Source of the DNA: Spirochaetia bacterium
GTDB taxonomy: Bacteria > Spirochaetota > Spirochaetia > Sphaerochaetales > Sphaerochaetaceae
Direction of reading: 5' to 3'
Length of the DNA stretch: 64,000 nt
Assembly (NCBI GenBank): GCA_022482625.1
Contig: JAKVOU010000001.1
Location: forward strand, 1,908,784 to 1,972,783
Shown: piece after piece, positions 1 to 8,172 of the stretch
Layout: each line of letters starts with the position of its first letter
Position numbering within the stretch: the stretch's first letter is position 1
Notes under the pieces: model-generated
Databases searched by the model: none
Seen by the model: only the letters and a program-made list of their open reading frames with translations
What the model was told of the DNA's origin: nothing
Translations under genes and position numbers: made by a program

Positions 1-509
1 CTGACAAGCTCGTATTCAGCTTCCATATCATTGCATATGACTGTATTGACTTTGATTTCCTGCAAATCATTTTCAAGTAAGATATATGGCACCTGATATT
101 GTTGGATGGAAAGGATTACCCTGCTAGGAATGGATTGCCCCCGTATTATGAAACCGGCAAAATCAGATGGAGAAAGCGGTGTACTGGCAAAATCAACTTT
201 CTTATCCCTATAAGACAAAGGAATGACAATGAAATTGTTCTTGAGAAAAATCTCCTGGAATTGAGCCAGCGAGTGGTGAAACAAAGCTTCATCCTGCGCC
301 AAGCCTCTCTTGCGGGCAATGACGCCGATAAAATTGGTCTCCGATTTTGCCAAGTTCCTTGCTGAGCAATTCAAGGAAAAACCTTCAGCTTTTACAGCAG
401 CAAGCACCTTGTCCCTCGTAGCCTGGCTGATCCCCGGTTTGTCATTCAGGACACGGGAAATAGTCGAAGCTGAAACATCTAGTTTCTTTGCCAATTCCGT
501 CAAGTTCAT
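1..509 (-). CDS. LacI-family transcriptional repressor (partial, C-terminus beyond window)
   Basis: The minus strand from position 509 reads MNLTELAKKLDVSASTISRV, the LacI-type helix-turn-helix, followed by the hinge region (RNLAKSETNFIGVIARK) and the start of the periplasmic-binding-protein-like sensor domain. About 169 codons lie in the window; the rest is cut by the left edge. An AGGAG ribosome site sits 6 bases before the ATG. The gene is divergent from the sugar ABC operon that starts at 663, and a LacI-type operator lies in the shared intergenic region, so it is most likely the local repressor responding to the transported sugar. The ligand cannot be told from the sequence. Confidence 0.9.
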   Translation of the reverse strand, partial: MNLTELAKKLDVSASTISRVLNDKPGISQATRDKVLAAVKAEGFSLNCSARNLAKSETNFIGVIARKRGLAQDEALFHHSLAQFQEIFLKNNFIVIPLSYRDKKVDFASTPLSPSDFAGFIIRGQSIPSRVILSIQQYQVPYILLENDLQEIKVNTVICNDMEAEYELV

Positions 510-590
510 TGCAAACTCCTTTTATAATTGTCAAGCTCCTTCTTTGATGCAGCTGATTTAATTGAATACCAGATAAATGAAAAAATCAAC

Positions 591-619
591 TTGACGAATT
601 ATAAAGCTGATGCAATAAT
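591..619 (+). promoter_or_regulatory. Predicted sigma-70 promoter of the sugar ABC operon
   Basis: TTGACG (591-596) and AATAAT (614-619) are separated by 17 bases. It lies 44 bases upstream of the binding-protein start codon and directly before the candidate LacI operator. Seen by eye; not scored. Confidence 0.5.
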
Positions 620-621
620 AA

Positions 622-635
622 TGCAAGCGTTTGTT
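622..635 (+). promoter_or_regulatory. Candidate LacI-family operator
   Basis: TGCAAGCGTTTGTT is a near-palindrome with the central CG and CAA/TTG arms typical of LacI-family operators. It lies just downstream of the -10 element, where binding would block transcription, and near the divergent lacI-type gene. One-base asymmetry in the arms keeps this tentative. Confidence 0.4.
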
Positions 636-662
636 TTTATTTTGCATCAAGAGGAGGAAGAT

Positions 663-2057
663 ATGCAAAAAAAGGTATTATTATATCCACTTGCCTTAGG
701 GCTCGCCCTTAGTCCGATCTTTGCCAATGGATCCAGCGAAGCAAAGCAAGAAGGTCCAAGGACTGTAAAAATTTCAGTATGGACCCGTGAGGGTGACACA
801 AACCACTGGAGAGCAGACCTTGCAAAAGAAGCCGCAGTCGATTTGAATAAGCAGCTCGCCGCAGAAGGCAAAGATATCACAATTGACCCGGAACCTTATA
901 TCGATGGAGGTGACTGGGGCGGTTTCAAGAAAAAATATGCTCTTGCTGCTGATTCAGGCGAAGCTCCCATGATTGTCATTTCAGGTCACGAGGACATCGC
1001 CACATGGGGTCCTGCCGGTTACATTGTTCCTTTCGGAGACTCCGTCAATGCAGTTGAGAAACTGGCTCCACAATTCTCTGACATCAAGGACAATCTCTGG
1101 CACTGTGTGACATGGAACAACAAGATCTGGGGTATCCCACAGGATTGTGAAGCCAGACCCATGTTCTTCAACAAGACATTGCTAAAGCAGATGGGTTGGA
1201 CTGATGCACAGGTCGCAGCACTGCCGCAAGAACTTGCAGACGGTTCCTTTACACAGGAAGATCTGATTGCCACGGCTGAAGAAGCAGTCAAAAAAGGTGT
1301 TGTCAAACAAGGATATGGATATTGGCATCGCCCACTGAAAGGTGGAGACTTCATCCAGTTCTACGTTACCAATGGAGGTCATATCTATGATGCCGAAGAA
1401 AATAAGCTCATCATTGAACGTGATCCATTGATCAAATGCTATGAATTCCAGAAGAAATGTGTAGATACAGGTATTACGCCGAAGTCCTATATCGGCACAG
1501 AATGGAACATCTGGCATAATGCCGTGGCCAACAATCAGGTACTGTTCTTCAACGGCGGTACATGGATGTGGGCAGACTGGGCCAAGAACTATGCAAAAGG
1601 CGGAGAAGATGCGCTGTTCAAGAATATAGGCTACGGATATGAACCGACAGGAATCAAGGGCGTACCAGGAACTACACTGAGTCATCCGCTTGCTTATCTG
1701 GTTAGTTCACCTTCTGCCTGCGGTAGCAAGGACCAGGACCTTGCCTTCAGACTCATCGGTCTGATGGAAACGACAGAAAGGAATACACGGCATGCAGTAG
1801 AAAGCGGCCATCTTGGTGTACTCAAGTCACAGGATACCTACAAGACATATGAAGACAGTAAGTTCCTGAGCAGTTGTGCACCGTTGCTGCAGAATAATTT
1901 CTTCCAGCCGAATCATCCGATGTATGGAATCTGGTTTGACAGTTTCTGGACAAATCTTGTATCTGCTGAACAAGGAGAAAAAACCCCACAGCAGGCAGCA
2001 GATGACTGCATCAAGACTATGAAAGCCGATATCGGAGATCAACTGATCGTCCGCTGA
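663..2057 (+). CDS. Sugar ABC transporter substrate-binding protein (CUT1 type)
   Basis: This 464-residue protein starts at ATG 663, preceded by GAGGAGG; the reading frame is open further upstream but has no better start. Residues 1 to about 20 form a signal peptide ending in PIFA-NG, without a lipobox cysteine, followed by the SBP_bac_1-like fold of MalE-type binding proteins (NGGTWMWADWAKNY, PLAYLVSS). It would bind an oligo- or monosaccharide or polyol outside the membrane and deliver it to the two permeases encoded next. It is the first gene of a four-gene operon (SBP, permease, permease, ATPase). The substrate is unknown. Confidence 0.88.
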   Translation: MQKKVLLYPLALGLALSPIFANGSSEAKQEGPRTVKISVWTREGDTNHWRADLAKEAAVDLNKQLAAEGKDITIDPEPYIDGGDWGGFKKKYALAADSGEAPMIVISGHEDIATWGPAGYIVPFGDSVNAVEKLAPQFSDIKDNLWHCVTWNNKIWGIPQDCEARPMFFNKTLLKQMGWTDAQVAALPQELADGSFTQEDLIATAEEAVKKGVVKQGYGYWHRPLKGGDFIQFYVTNGGHIYDAEENKLIIERDPLIKCYEFQKKCVDTGITPKSYIGTEWNIWHNAVANNQVLFFNGGTWMWADWAKNYAKGGEDALFKNIGYGYEPTGIKGVPGTTLSHPLAYLVSSPSACGSKDQDLAFRLIGLMETTERNTRHAVESGHLGVLKSQDTYKTYEDSKFLSSCAPLLQNNFFQPNHPMYGIWFDSFWTNLVSAEQGEKTPQQAADDCIKTMKADIGDQLIVR

Positions 2058-2119
2058 TGCTTGGCCGACTGATTGGCCTGCTCAGCAGGCCAATCAGCCA
2101 ATAGAAGGAGGTTACAGAC

Positions 2120-3034
2120 GTGAAAAAAGGGAAAAGGGTGAATGTTGCCTATTGGTTCATACTTCCGGCAGCAATCATTGTAGTAATTTATTTCTTCCTT
2201 CCCGTCATATTGACACTCGGAATCTCATTTACGAACATGAGTTCCGTAACAGGATTCTCGGCCTGGAAATTCACGGGATTCGAAAATTATCTCAAGATAT
2301 TCCAGCATCCTGATGCTGCAAATATATTTGCTTCGACGATGATATATGTGGCTTTGACTCTTTGTATCTTCAATGTCGGTATAGGCCTGCTTGTTTCGAT
2401 TCTTGCTTACCACCTGCCAAAGAGAGTCGGAGGATTCTTCAAGTCACTATGGTTGCTTCCTAGGATTACTCCGACGGTCGTCTATGTACTGATGTGGACC
2501 ATGCTTGCCGCAGATGCACCATATGGGGTTATCAATTCCATTTTCAAGGTGCCGTTCGGTCTTTCTACTTCCAACCTTATACCTGCCCATGCCATGCTGT
2601 TCTGCGTATTGGTCAATGGTTATATAGGAGCATCATTCGGCATGATTATCTTCTCCTCGGCAATTGAATCCATTTCCAAGGACATCATGACTTCTTCACT
2701 CGTCGATGGAGCAGGGTTCTTCAACAGGGCCAGATATATCATCATCCCGCAATTGAGATGGCCGTTGCTGTTTGTGACAACTTACCAGACCTTGTCCTTG
2801 CTGACATCATTTGAGTATATCATGCTCCTGACTGATGGCAATTACAAAACCAATGTCTGGTCATTGTGGGCATACCATACGGCCCTTAACAACTACTATG
2901 GGAACTTCCGCTATGGATTCGGTTCTGCACTGTCAGCAATCCTGGTAGTGGTCGGTATTGTCTTTGCAGTCATCTATCTGAAATTCTTCAAGTTCAACGA
3001 CTTGGTCAAAGAACCGCTGATTGATGAGATGTAG
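2120..3034 (+). CDS. Sugar ABC transporter permease (MalF-like)
   Basis: The 304-residue protein begins at GTG 2120, 8 bases after a strong AGGAGG site. It has six predicted membrane segments starting at residues 10-35. Near residue 200 is an EAA-like loop (SSLVDGAGFFNRARYIIIPQ) that contacts the ATPase. The second permease follows within about 10 bases and the ATPase closes the operon. It forms one half of the membrane channel of a CUT1 importer; substrate unknown. A GC-rich repeat GGCCAATCAG lies between the binding-protein stop and this gene. Confidence 0.88.
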   Translation: MKKGKRVNVAYWFILPAAIIVVIYFFLPVILTLGISFTNMSSVTGFSAWKFTGFENYLKIFQHPDAANIFASTMIYVALTLCIFNVGIGLLVSILAYHLPKRVGGFFKSLWLLPRITPTVVYVLMWTMLAADAPYGVINSIFKVPFGLSTSNLIPAHAMLFCVLVNGYIGASFGMIIFSSAIESISKDIMTSSLVDGAGFFNRARYIIIPQLRWPLLFVTTYQTLSLLTSFEYIMLLTDGNYKTNVWSLWAYHTALNNYYGNFRYGFGSALSAILVVVGIVFAVIYLKFFKFNDLVKEPLIDEM

Positions 3035-3044
3035 GAGAAAACAG

Positions 3045-3923
3045 ATGAAAAGAAAAGCTCCGAGGAACTGGATGCAGGTCCTCATATTCATGATTCTTTT
3101 GATACTTTCATTACCGATAATCGTAGGATATATCTGGTTGTTTATCTCAACATTCTCCAAGATTACACACGGATTCATCCCCGTGGATGAAAATGGACAT
3201 ATCGGAGGTTTTACCTTACAGAATTGGACATTCCTGAAGAAACCTGAAGTCTGGATTGCTACCGGCAATACTCTTATCATGGCTCTGACCATGACCATCG
3301 GCATTGTCCTCATTTCAGCATTGGCCGGCTATGCTTTGTCCAGAATCAAATTTGCAGGAAGGAAAAGCTTCCTTTCCCTGACCTTGGTTCTCCATGCCTT
3401 TCCAAGCGTCACGCTTCTCATTGCAATATATTTTGTACTTAGGTTCTTTGCCAAGATACCGATACTTGAGACTTTCATGGGTTATAACACCATCGGAGGT
3501 GTCGTCTTCGTCAGTCTGGCTATGATGTTGCCTCTAGGTATCTGGCTTATGAAAGGATTCTTTGACAATGTTTCGTGGGATGTCGAACGTGCAGCGTTGA
3601 TCGACGGGTGTTCACGTGCAAGGACCTTCTGGAAAATCATGTTTCCCCAAGTCCGCCCAGGCATTGCTGCCCTTGGTATATTTTCATTCATGACAGGATG
3701 GAGTTCCTTTATAATTCCCTACACTTTCCTGTCTGGAGGAGCAAAGCATGAAGTCATCTCGATGTACCTCAATACAATGATACACAGTGATACGAATTCA
3801 ATAAACTACAATGTACTGGCCGCAGTCGGTCTGTTCCAGCTCATTCCCATATTGATTTTCTATTTCTTCAACCAGAAACACCTGATGAATATCTTCAGCG
3901 GTGGTACCCATGGCGGCGTTTGA
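3045..3923 (+). CDS. Sugar ABC transporter permease (MalG-like)
   Basis: This is the second channel subunit, 292 residues. The frame is open from TTG 3021, overlapping the previous gene, but ATG 3045 follows a GTAGGAG ribosome site and begins with a short basic stretch (MKRKAPRN) before the first membrane helix, so it is preferred. The EAA loop (ERAALIDGCSRARTFWKIMF) is near residue 195. It has six predicted membrane segments and a C-terminus typical of MalG-type permeases. It pairs with the 2120-3034 product. Confidence 0.88.
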   Translation: MKRKAPRNWMQVLIFMILLILSLPIIVGYIWLFISTFSKITHGFIPVDENGHIGGFTLQNWTFLKKPEVWIATGNTLIMALTMTIGIVLISALAGYALSRIKFAGRKSFLSLTLVLHAFPSVTLLIAIYFVLRFFAKIPILETFMGYNTIGGVVFVSLAMMLPLGIWLMKGFFDNVSWDVERAALIDGCSRARTFWKIMFPQVRPGIAALGIFSFMTGWSSFIIPYTFLSGGAKHEVISMYLNTMIHSDTNSINYNVLAAVGLFQLIPILIFYFFNQKHLMNIFSGGTHGGV

Positions 3924-3938
3924 CAAAGGAGGATTGCT

Positions 3939-5018
3939 ATGGACGTATATTTGAAACATCTGACGAAAAAATTCGGTAACACGAAAGCCGTCGACGATCT
4001 CAGCTTAGAAATAAAAAGCGGTGAGTTTGTTGCCTTCCTGGGGCCTTCCGGCTGCGGGAAGACAACGACATTGCTTATGACTGCAGGCATCTATCGCCCT
4101 GATGAAGGAGAAATCTTTTTTGGCGATCAAGATGTTACCTACATGCAACCGAAGGACAGGAACATAGGCATGGTCTTCCAAAGCTATGCACTGTACCCAC
4201 ATATGAATGTCTATGAAAACATAGCATTCTCCATGAAACTGAAGAAACGTCCTGAAGATGAAATGAAAAAGGAAGTCCATGAAGTAGCTGACATGCTCGG
4301 TATAGGCAACTTGCTCAAAAGGATGCCCGGAGAGCTATCCGGAGGACAACAGCAAAGAGTCGCACTGGGACGAGCATTGGTAAAGAAACCGAATCTGCTG
4401 CTTTTTGATGAACCTCTTTCGAATTTGGATGCAAGACTGAGGATTTCCATGCGCAGTGAAATCAGGCGCCTGCAGAAAGACCTTGGCATTACATGCATAT
4501 ATGTTACCCATGATCAGATTGAAGCCATGACAATGGCAGATAAGGTAGCAGTGATCAAGAGCGGAAAGCTACAGACATATGAACCGCCGATCAAACTTCA
4601 TGACGAGCCGAAGAATCTGTTCATCGGACAGTTCGTTGGTAACCCACCGATGAACACATGGCATACGACTTTGAAAGAAAAGGATGGAACCTGTCACGTA
4701 GTAATGCCTGACGGGGTACTGATGAAGACAAACCTTACCTGCTCATTGCCGAAAGACAAGGATTTGGTTACAGGCATCAGGCCTGAAGACATAGTCATAC
4801 AAGATGAACCGACGGAAGGTACTTCCTCTGCAGAAATCACACTGATCGAACCACTGGGAAGAGACAATATGTTGGATTGTAAATGTGGTTCTATTAATTT
4901 TGAACTTCTGGCAGATCCAAAGAAAAAGCTTGCAGTCGGTGATAGGATATATTTCAAGGCCGATCCCACAGCATGGCAAATATTTGATGCAGCCACATAC
5001 GAATCATTGCTTTGGTAA
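3939..5018 (+). CDS. Sugar ABC transporter ATP-binding protein (MalK/UgpC-like)
   Basis: The 359-residue ATPase starts at ATG 3939 after AAAGGAGG. Walker A is GPSGCGKTT (about residues 34-42), the signature LSGGQQQR is near 133, and Walker B LLLFDEPLSNLD near 153. The H-loop is in YVTHDQ. The C-terminal third is a TOBE-type regulatory domain (TGIRPEDIVIQ), as in MalK/UgpC. MalK-type ATPases often serve several importers, but its position as last gene of the operon points to the local one. Confidence 0.92.
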   Translation: MDVYLKHLTKKFGNTKAVDDLSLEIKSGEFVAFLGPSGCGKTTTLLMTAGIYRPDEGEIFFGDQDVTYMQPKDRNIGMVFQSYALYPHMNVYENIAFSMKLKKRPEDEMKKEVHEVADMLGIGNLLKRMPGELSGGQQQRVALGRALVKKPNLLLFDEPLSNLDARLRISMRSEIRRLQKDLGITCIYVTHDQIEAMTMADKVAVIKSGKLQTYEPPIKLHDEPKNLFIGQFVGNPPMNTWHTTLKEKDGTCHVVMPDGVLMKTNLTCSLPKDKDLVTGIRPEDIVIQDEPTEGTSSAEITLIEPLGRDNMLDCKCGSINFELLADPKKKLAVGDRIYFKADPTAWQIFDAATYESLLW

Positions 5019-5037
5019 TATCGCTTTTGCTTTTACA

Positions 5038-5090
5038 AAGGGAAAAGGATATCGGATCTTTTGAATCTGATATCCTTTTCCCTTATTTTT
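5038..5090 (+). terminator. Rho-independent terminator of the sugar ABC operon
   Basis: A long stem (AAGGGAAAAGGATATC pairing with GATATCCTTTTCCCTT around a short inner loop) is followed by ATTTTT. It begins 20 bases after the ATPase stop codon. Seen directly in the sequence. Confidence 0.85.
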
Positions 5091-5134
5091 CCCGTATAGT
5101 AAAATACCTTCTGAAAAACAAGAAAAAGTCAAAA

Positions 5135-5251
5135 AAATACCGCCGATCCTCGAAAGGATAAGCGGCAACCTCCTTTTTGACTCAATCAACATTGAGTCTT
5201 CAGTTTGCTCCGCTGGAACAATCGGAACAAACCCTCGCAACGACCTCTATT
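5135..5251 (-). ncRNA. Candidate structured small RNA or 3' leader element ending in a terminator
   Basis: Read on the minus strand, the segment has a perfect 8-bp hairpin (GACTCAATgttgATTGAGTC, about 5182-5201), a purine-rich AAAAAGGAGG stretch, and then a final stem (CCGC..ATCC pairing with GGAT..GCGG) followed by a TATTTTTTT tail near 5140, a good terminator. It lies directly after the tiny reading frame 5256-5303. I do not recognise an RNA family. The inference rests only on the stacked hairpins and the U-tract. Confidence 0.35.
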
Positions 5252-5255
5252 ATTA

Positions 5256-5303
5256 TTACATACCTTCTGGAATCTGTAAAACAATTTTTTCATTTTTTTT
5301 CAT
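5256..5303 (-). CDS. Possible 15-residue small peptide (MKKNEKIVLQIPEGM)
   Basis: On the minus strand, ATG at 5303 follows GAGGAAAGGACGTTT, a convincing ribosome site, and reads 15 codons to TAA followed by two more in-phase or near stops. The hairpin RNA ending in a U-tract lies immediately downstream. A leader peptide, small toxin or simple chance are all possible. No similarity was recognised and codon statistics are meaningless at this length. Confidence 0.3.
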   Translation of the reverse strand: MKKNEKIVLQIPEGM

Positions 5304-5665
5304 AAACGTCCTTTCCTCAAGATCAAAGATAGTCACTTCATCACCATATGACCGTTTTCTGCACAGAATGGAATATTTTTGATATAGTACGACACACCTC
5401 AACAGCATAAGTACTTATGACAATTCTAAGCTATTCTAGCAAATATCCTAGAAACATCTTCTCATAGTCATAAAATCTATTTATTTACAGCAAATACATT
5501 ACGTAAAAAATCAAGATAAAACAACGAACTATCTACTGACAGTTGGTTAAGAAAATCAAAGAATAAATACACAGTAATTCTACCAAGTCCATGGAATAAG
5601 TGCTACACATGTCAAAAGATTTGTGATAGAATTGTTTAAAGAAATTAAGTAAGGAAATAACAACA

Positions 5666-6406
5666 ATGCTCATAACACCTATAAACAATGAAACAAAATC
5701 GACACAAATTGCAAACAAATTGGAAGAGATGATCCTAGCCAAGAAATTCAAGGCAGGCGAACCTCTGCCAAGCCAGCATGAACTTGCTACGACATTCTCC
5801 GCATCCAGCCGTTCTGTCAGGGAAGCATTCAAAAATCTTGAAGCAAAAGGCCTGATCCAAGTGAGCCAAGGGAAAAGAGCTATCGTAAAAAGCAACAATC
5901 TTGACCAATTCGTCGAGTCCCTGTCAATGTCAATGCTTTCAAAGCAAGTACCAGATAAAAAACTTCTGGCAGATCTCATGCAGGTACGCACCACAATTGA
6001 AGTATCCGCGACAAGGGAACTGTCTCGAAATCCAACAAGAATGCTTATTGTACGATCCTTGGACCGCTGCTGTACAAAATTGGAAAGCATCCTGACCACT
6101 CTTGATGAAAACCCAAGGGATGTAGAATCACTGAGGCAATTCAAACAGATGGACTTTGAGTTCCATACGACATTGATCAAATCAAATGATAACATCATAC
6201 TGAATTCAATCTATGAAAATCTGTCTCCTCAGCTATATGCTGCATTGGACCGTCTGAAGGAAACGCTGGCAGAAAAGCGAAAGAAGGTAAATGAATATCG
6301 CTACCTCGTAGAAGCATTGGAAAATGGCCAGACAGATTTGGCAGTTGCTTTGACTTTGGTAAACCTTACGAATATCAAAGACAAGTTTGACCAATTGGAT
6401 TTCTAG
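5666..6406 (+). CDS. GntR-family (FadR subfamily) transcriptional regulator
   Basis: The protein has 246 residues. Residues 12-75 form the winged helix-turn-helix of GntR proteins (KLEEMILAKKFKAGEPLPSQ, then SVREAFKNLEAKGLI). The rest is an all-helical FCD-type ligand domain with acidic and histidine positions (QMDFEFHTTLIKS) typical of metal-assisted carboxylate sensing. It stands alone behind its own terminator. Its targets are unknown: the upstream ABC operon has its own LacI repressor and the next gene is an unrelated ATPase. Confidence 0.88.
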   Translation: MLITPINNETKSTQIANKLEEMILAKKFKAGEPLPSQHELATTFSASSRSVREAFKNLEAKGLIQVSQGKRAIVKSNNLDQFVESLSMSMLSKQVPDKKLLADLMQVRTTIEVSATRELSRNPTRMLIVRSLDRCCTKLESILTTLDENPRDVESLRQFKQMDFEFHTTLIKSNDNIILNSIYENLSPQLYAALDRLKETLAEKRKKVNEYRYLVEALENGQTDLAVALTLVNLTNIKDKFDQLDF

Positions 6407-6426
6407 CAGAATATAATTCTGGGAAG

Positions 6427-6463
6427 TACTGGGATAAATTGCCTTTATCCCAGTATATTTTTT
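6427..6463 (+). terminator. Rho-independent terminator after the GntR regulator
   Basis: TACTGGGATAAA pairs perfectly with TTTATCCCAGTA around TTGCC, followed by TATTTTTT. It lies 21 bases after the stop codon. Confidence 0.85.
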
Positions 6464-6586
6464 AATCATGGCTACCATCGATAGCCCAAAAAAGACATAT
6501 ATAGCCGAAGAGTTCCTTTACCTTCGTAGCAAATGCCATCAATTGAAACATTTCATCGGAAGCAAACTCTTCGATAAGGAAGAAAC

Positions 6587-7366
6587 ATGGACACCCTCAT
6601 TGATGTGGAACATGCCACAGTAAGAAGACAAGGAAAAGATATACTCGAAGATTGTTCCATACGGATCAATGCAGGAGAACACATTGCCATCCTTGGACCC
6701 AACGGTGCAGGAAAAAGTACATTGCTCCAGATCTGCTCCATGGAAATCCATCCGCTCTGGACAGAAAATCTAAAAGTAATGAGATTCGGCGAAACAAGGA
6801 TAAACCAGGAAATACTACGTCAGCATCTCGGCTGTGTATCCAGTACCATCATGTCCATGTGCAATACTACCTACACGGCAAGGGAAGTTGTTGCCGGAGG
6901 TCTGCTATCTTCGTTCGGATTGGACTTTCACCATCATCTGACCGATGAAATGTGGCAGGCCGTCGACAATGCTTTGGAAGAAAACGATTGTGGCAAACTG
7001 GCATCACAATATATGAACCGTCTTTCCTCAGGAGAGGCCCAAAGGGTACTTCTGGCCCGTGCACTGGTGCATGACCCGCAGCTGCTGTTGCTCGATGAAG
7101 CAGCAAATGGCCTGGATTTTCCCTCCAGGGCCCTTTATAGGAAGGCTTTGGCACAAACAATTGAAAAAGGAAAGACAATCGTGATGGTTACCCATGAGCT
7201 TTCTCAGATTCTTCCGCAGATCAACAGGATTATTCTTATGGCTGGAGGCAGAATCGTTGCCGACGGAACTAAAAAAGAATTGCTCAATGAAGGGATTCTG
7301 AGCAAGTTATATGGGCAACAGGTCTTTGTAGCTGAAAGAAACGGACTTTATTCCGCTTGGTGCTGA
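6587..7366 (+). CDS. Solo ABC ATPase (ModF/YlmA-like)
   Basis: This 259-residue single nucleotide-binding domain has Walker A GPNGAGKST (about 38-46), a degenerate signature RLSSGEAQR (about 145) and Walker B LLLLDEAANGLD (about 165); the H-loop is in MVTHELSQILPQ. No permease gene is adjacent. The pattern LDEAANGLD and the tail MAGGRIVADG resemble the ModF/YlmA group of stand-alone ABC proteins, whose role is poorly understood. The start ATG 6587 follows AAGGAAG. Upstream 6464-6586 holds only a small hairpin (GGCTA/TAGCC near 6475). Confidence 0.82.
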   Translation: MDTLIDVEHATVRRQGKDILEDCSIRINAGEHIAILGPNGAGKSTLLQICSMEIHPLWTENLKVMRFGETRINQEILRQHLGCVSSTIMSMCNTTYTAREVVAGGLLSSFGLDFHHHLTDEMWQAVDNALEENDCGKLASQYMNRLSSGEAQRVLLARALVHDPQLLLLDEAANGLDFPSRALYRKALAQTIEKGKTIVMVTHELSQILPQINRIILMAGGRIVADGTKKELLNEGILSKLYGQQVFVAERNGLYSAWC

Positions 7367-7420
7367 TCTTTTTAACCATCAGTACAATATCCATGTTATA
7401 GTTAATATGAAGTATCCGAG

Positions 7421-7534
7421 AAACCAAAGGATTTTCCTTGGGCTACTTGTAAACAGAGAGTTCGGAGAACTCTCAAAAGACAATATCTAGGAGGATGGCA
7501 GAAAAATCAGTGGCATATATCCATATTTTCTGCC
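7421..7534 (+). promoter_or_regulatory. Hairpin-rich 5' leader of the flavodoxin-like gene
   Basis: Three hairpins follow each other: CCAAAGGA/TCCTTGG (7424-7441), GAGAGTT/AACTCTC (7456-7474) and GGCAGAAAA/TTTTCTGCC (about 7497-7534). The only strong ribosome site, AGGAGG at 7489-7494, lies just before the third hairpin, while the ATG of the next gene (7547) lies 12 bases after it and has no ribosome site of its own. The third hairpin could bring site and start together or hide them. I recognise no known riboswitch. Confidence 0.35.
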
Positions 7535-7546
7535 TAACCAACAATA

Positions 7547-8149
7547 ATGAAAAGATGCTCCATCATCCTACACAGTGTCAATGGAAATTGTTTCATCATG
7601 GGACGATACCTGAAGGATCTCATGGAAGAAAGGAATTGTGATGCCAGGCTCTACCGGGTGCAAGACGATGATTTGCACATCTGGGCCAATAAATTCGAGA
7701 CTGCCAATGATTTCCTGGAAGACATACTGGCGCTTCCCATTGCCAACACATCGACTTTGAAGAAAAGCGATATGATTATTTTGGGATGTCCGACTTTATT
7801 CGGGAATGTCACTGCAGAAATGAAAGCATTCCTCGACACGACCTATGAAATGTCTGAAACCAGGGAACTGGAATCAAAATTCTTTGCCTGTTTTACCAGC
7901 TGTACCCACTCCACCTGCGAGGGCGCCCATGCAATTGATTCAATGCTCCTGTGGGCTCAGAATATGGGACTGATACACATACCTTTCGGCGTACATACCG
8001 ATATCGATTTTGATAACCAACCAGTCGCAGGTATCGTCCACCTGGAAGGAGAAGAAAGCATGATACGCCCCAGCGAAAGACTGGGAAATGTCATGACCTG
8101 TTATGCAGACAATCTTGCCGCATATATCCAGGAGGATGAACAGCAATAG
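7547..8149 (+). CDS. Flavodoxin-fold protein (WrbA/NADPH-dependent FMN reductase-like)
   Basis: This 200-residue protein has the flavodoxin layout: an N-terminal beta strand (RCSIILHSVNGN) with the phosphate-binding turn, and the motif GCPTLFGNVTAEMKAFLD (about residues 84-101), close to the WrbA signature. It should bind FMN and act as a cytoplasmic quinone or flavin oxidoreductase or electron carrier; substrate unknown. The start has no adjacent ribosome site (see leader). It converges on the minus-strand genes that end at 8173. Confidence 0.75.
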   Translation: MKRCSIILHSVNGNCFIMGRYLKDLMEERNCDARLYRVQDDDLHIWANKFETANDFLEDILALPIANTSTLKKSDMIILGCPTLFGNVTAEMKAFLDTTYEMSETRELESKFFACFTSCTHSTCEGAHAIDSMLLWAQNMGLIHIPFGVHTDIDFDNQPVAGIVHLEGEESMIRPSERLGNVMTCYADNLAAYIQEDEQQ

Positions 8150-8172
8150 ATTCTACAGACAGATAGGTCCGT

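Larger units (their letters stand above)
5091..5665. other. Gene-poor intergenic region
   Basis: About 575 bases lie between the ABC operon terminator and the GntR-type gene. The left half contains a candidate minus-strand small transcript (see 5135-5303). The right half (5310-5665) is A+T-rich and I see no conserved gene in it; it should contain the promoter of the regulator at 5666. ORFs of about 80-220 codons that cross it on the minus strand look like chance frames. Confidence 0.5.

Noticed and set aside
5004-5240. A 78-codon minus-strand frame overlapping the ABC terminator and the hairpin region
   Set aside because: It runs through the transporter terminator and the terminator of the candidate small RNA, has no ribosome site and no recognisable similarity.
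5533-6198. A 221-codon minus-strand frame opposite the GntR regulator
   Set aside because: It is antisense to a clear regulator gene with good domains; no motif or ribosome site supports it.
7495-7545. ATG at 7495 directly after AGGAGG as an alternative start for a gene upstream of the flavodoxin
   Set aside because: There is no spacer between ribosome site and ATG, and the frame is not that of the flavodoxin-like protein.
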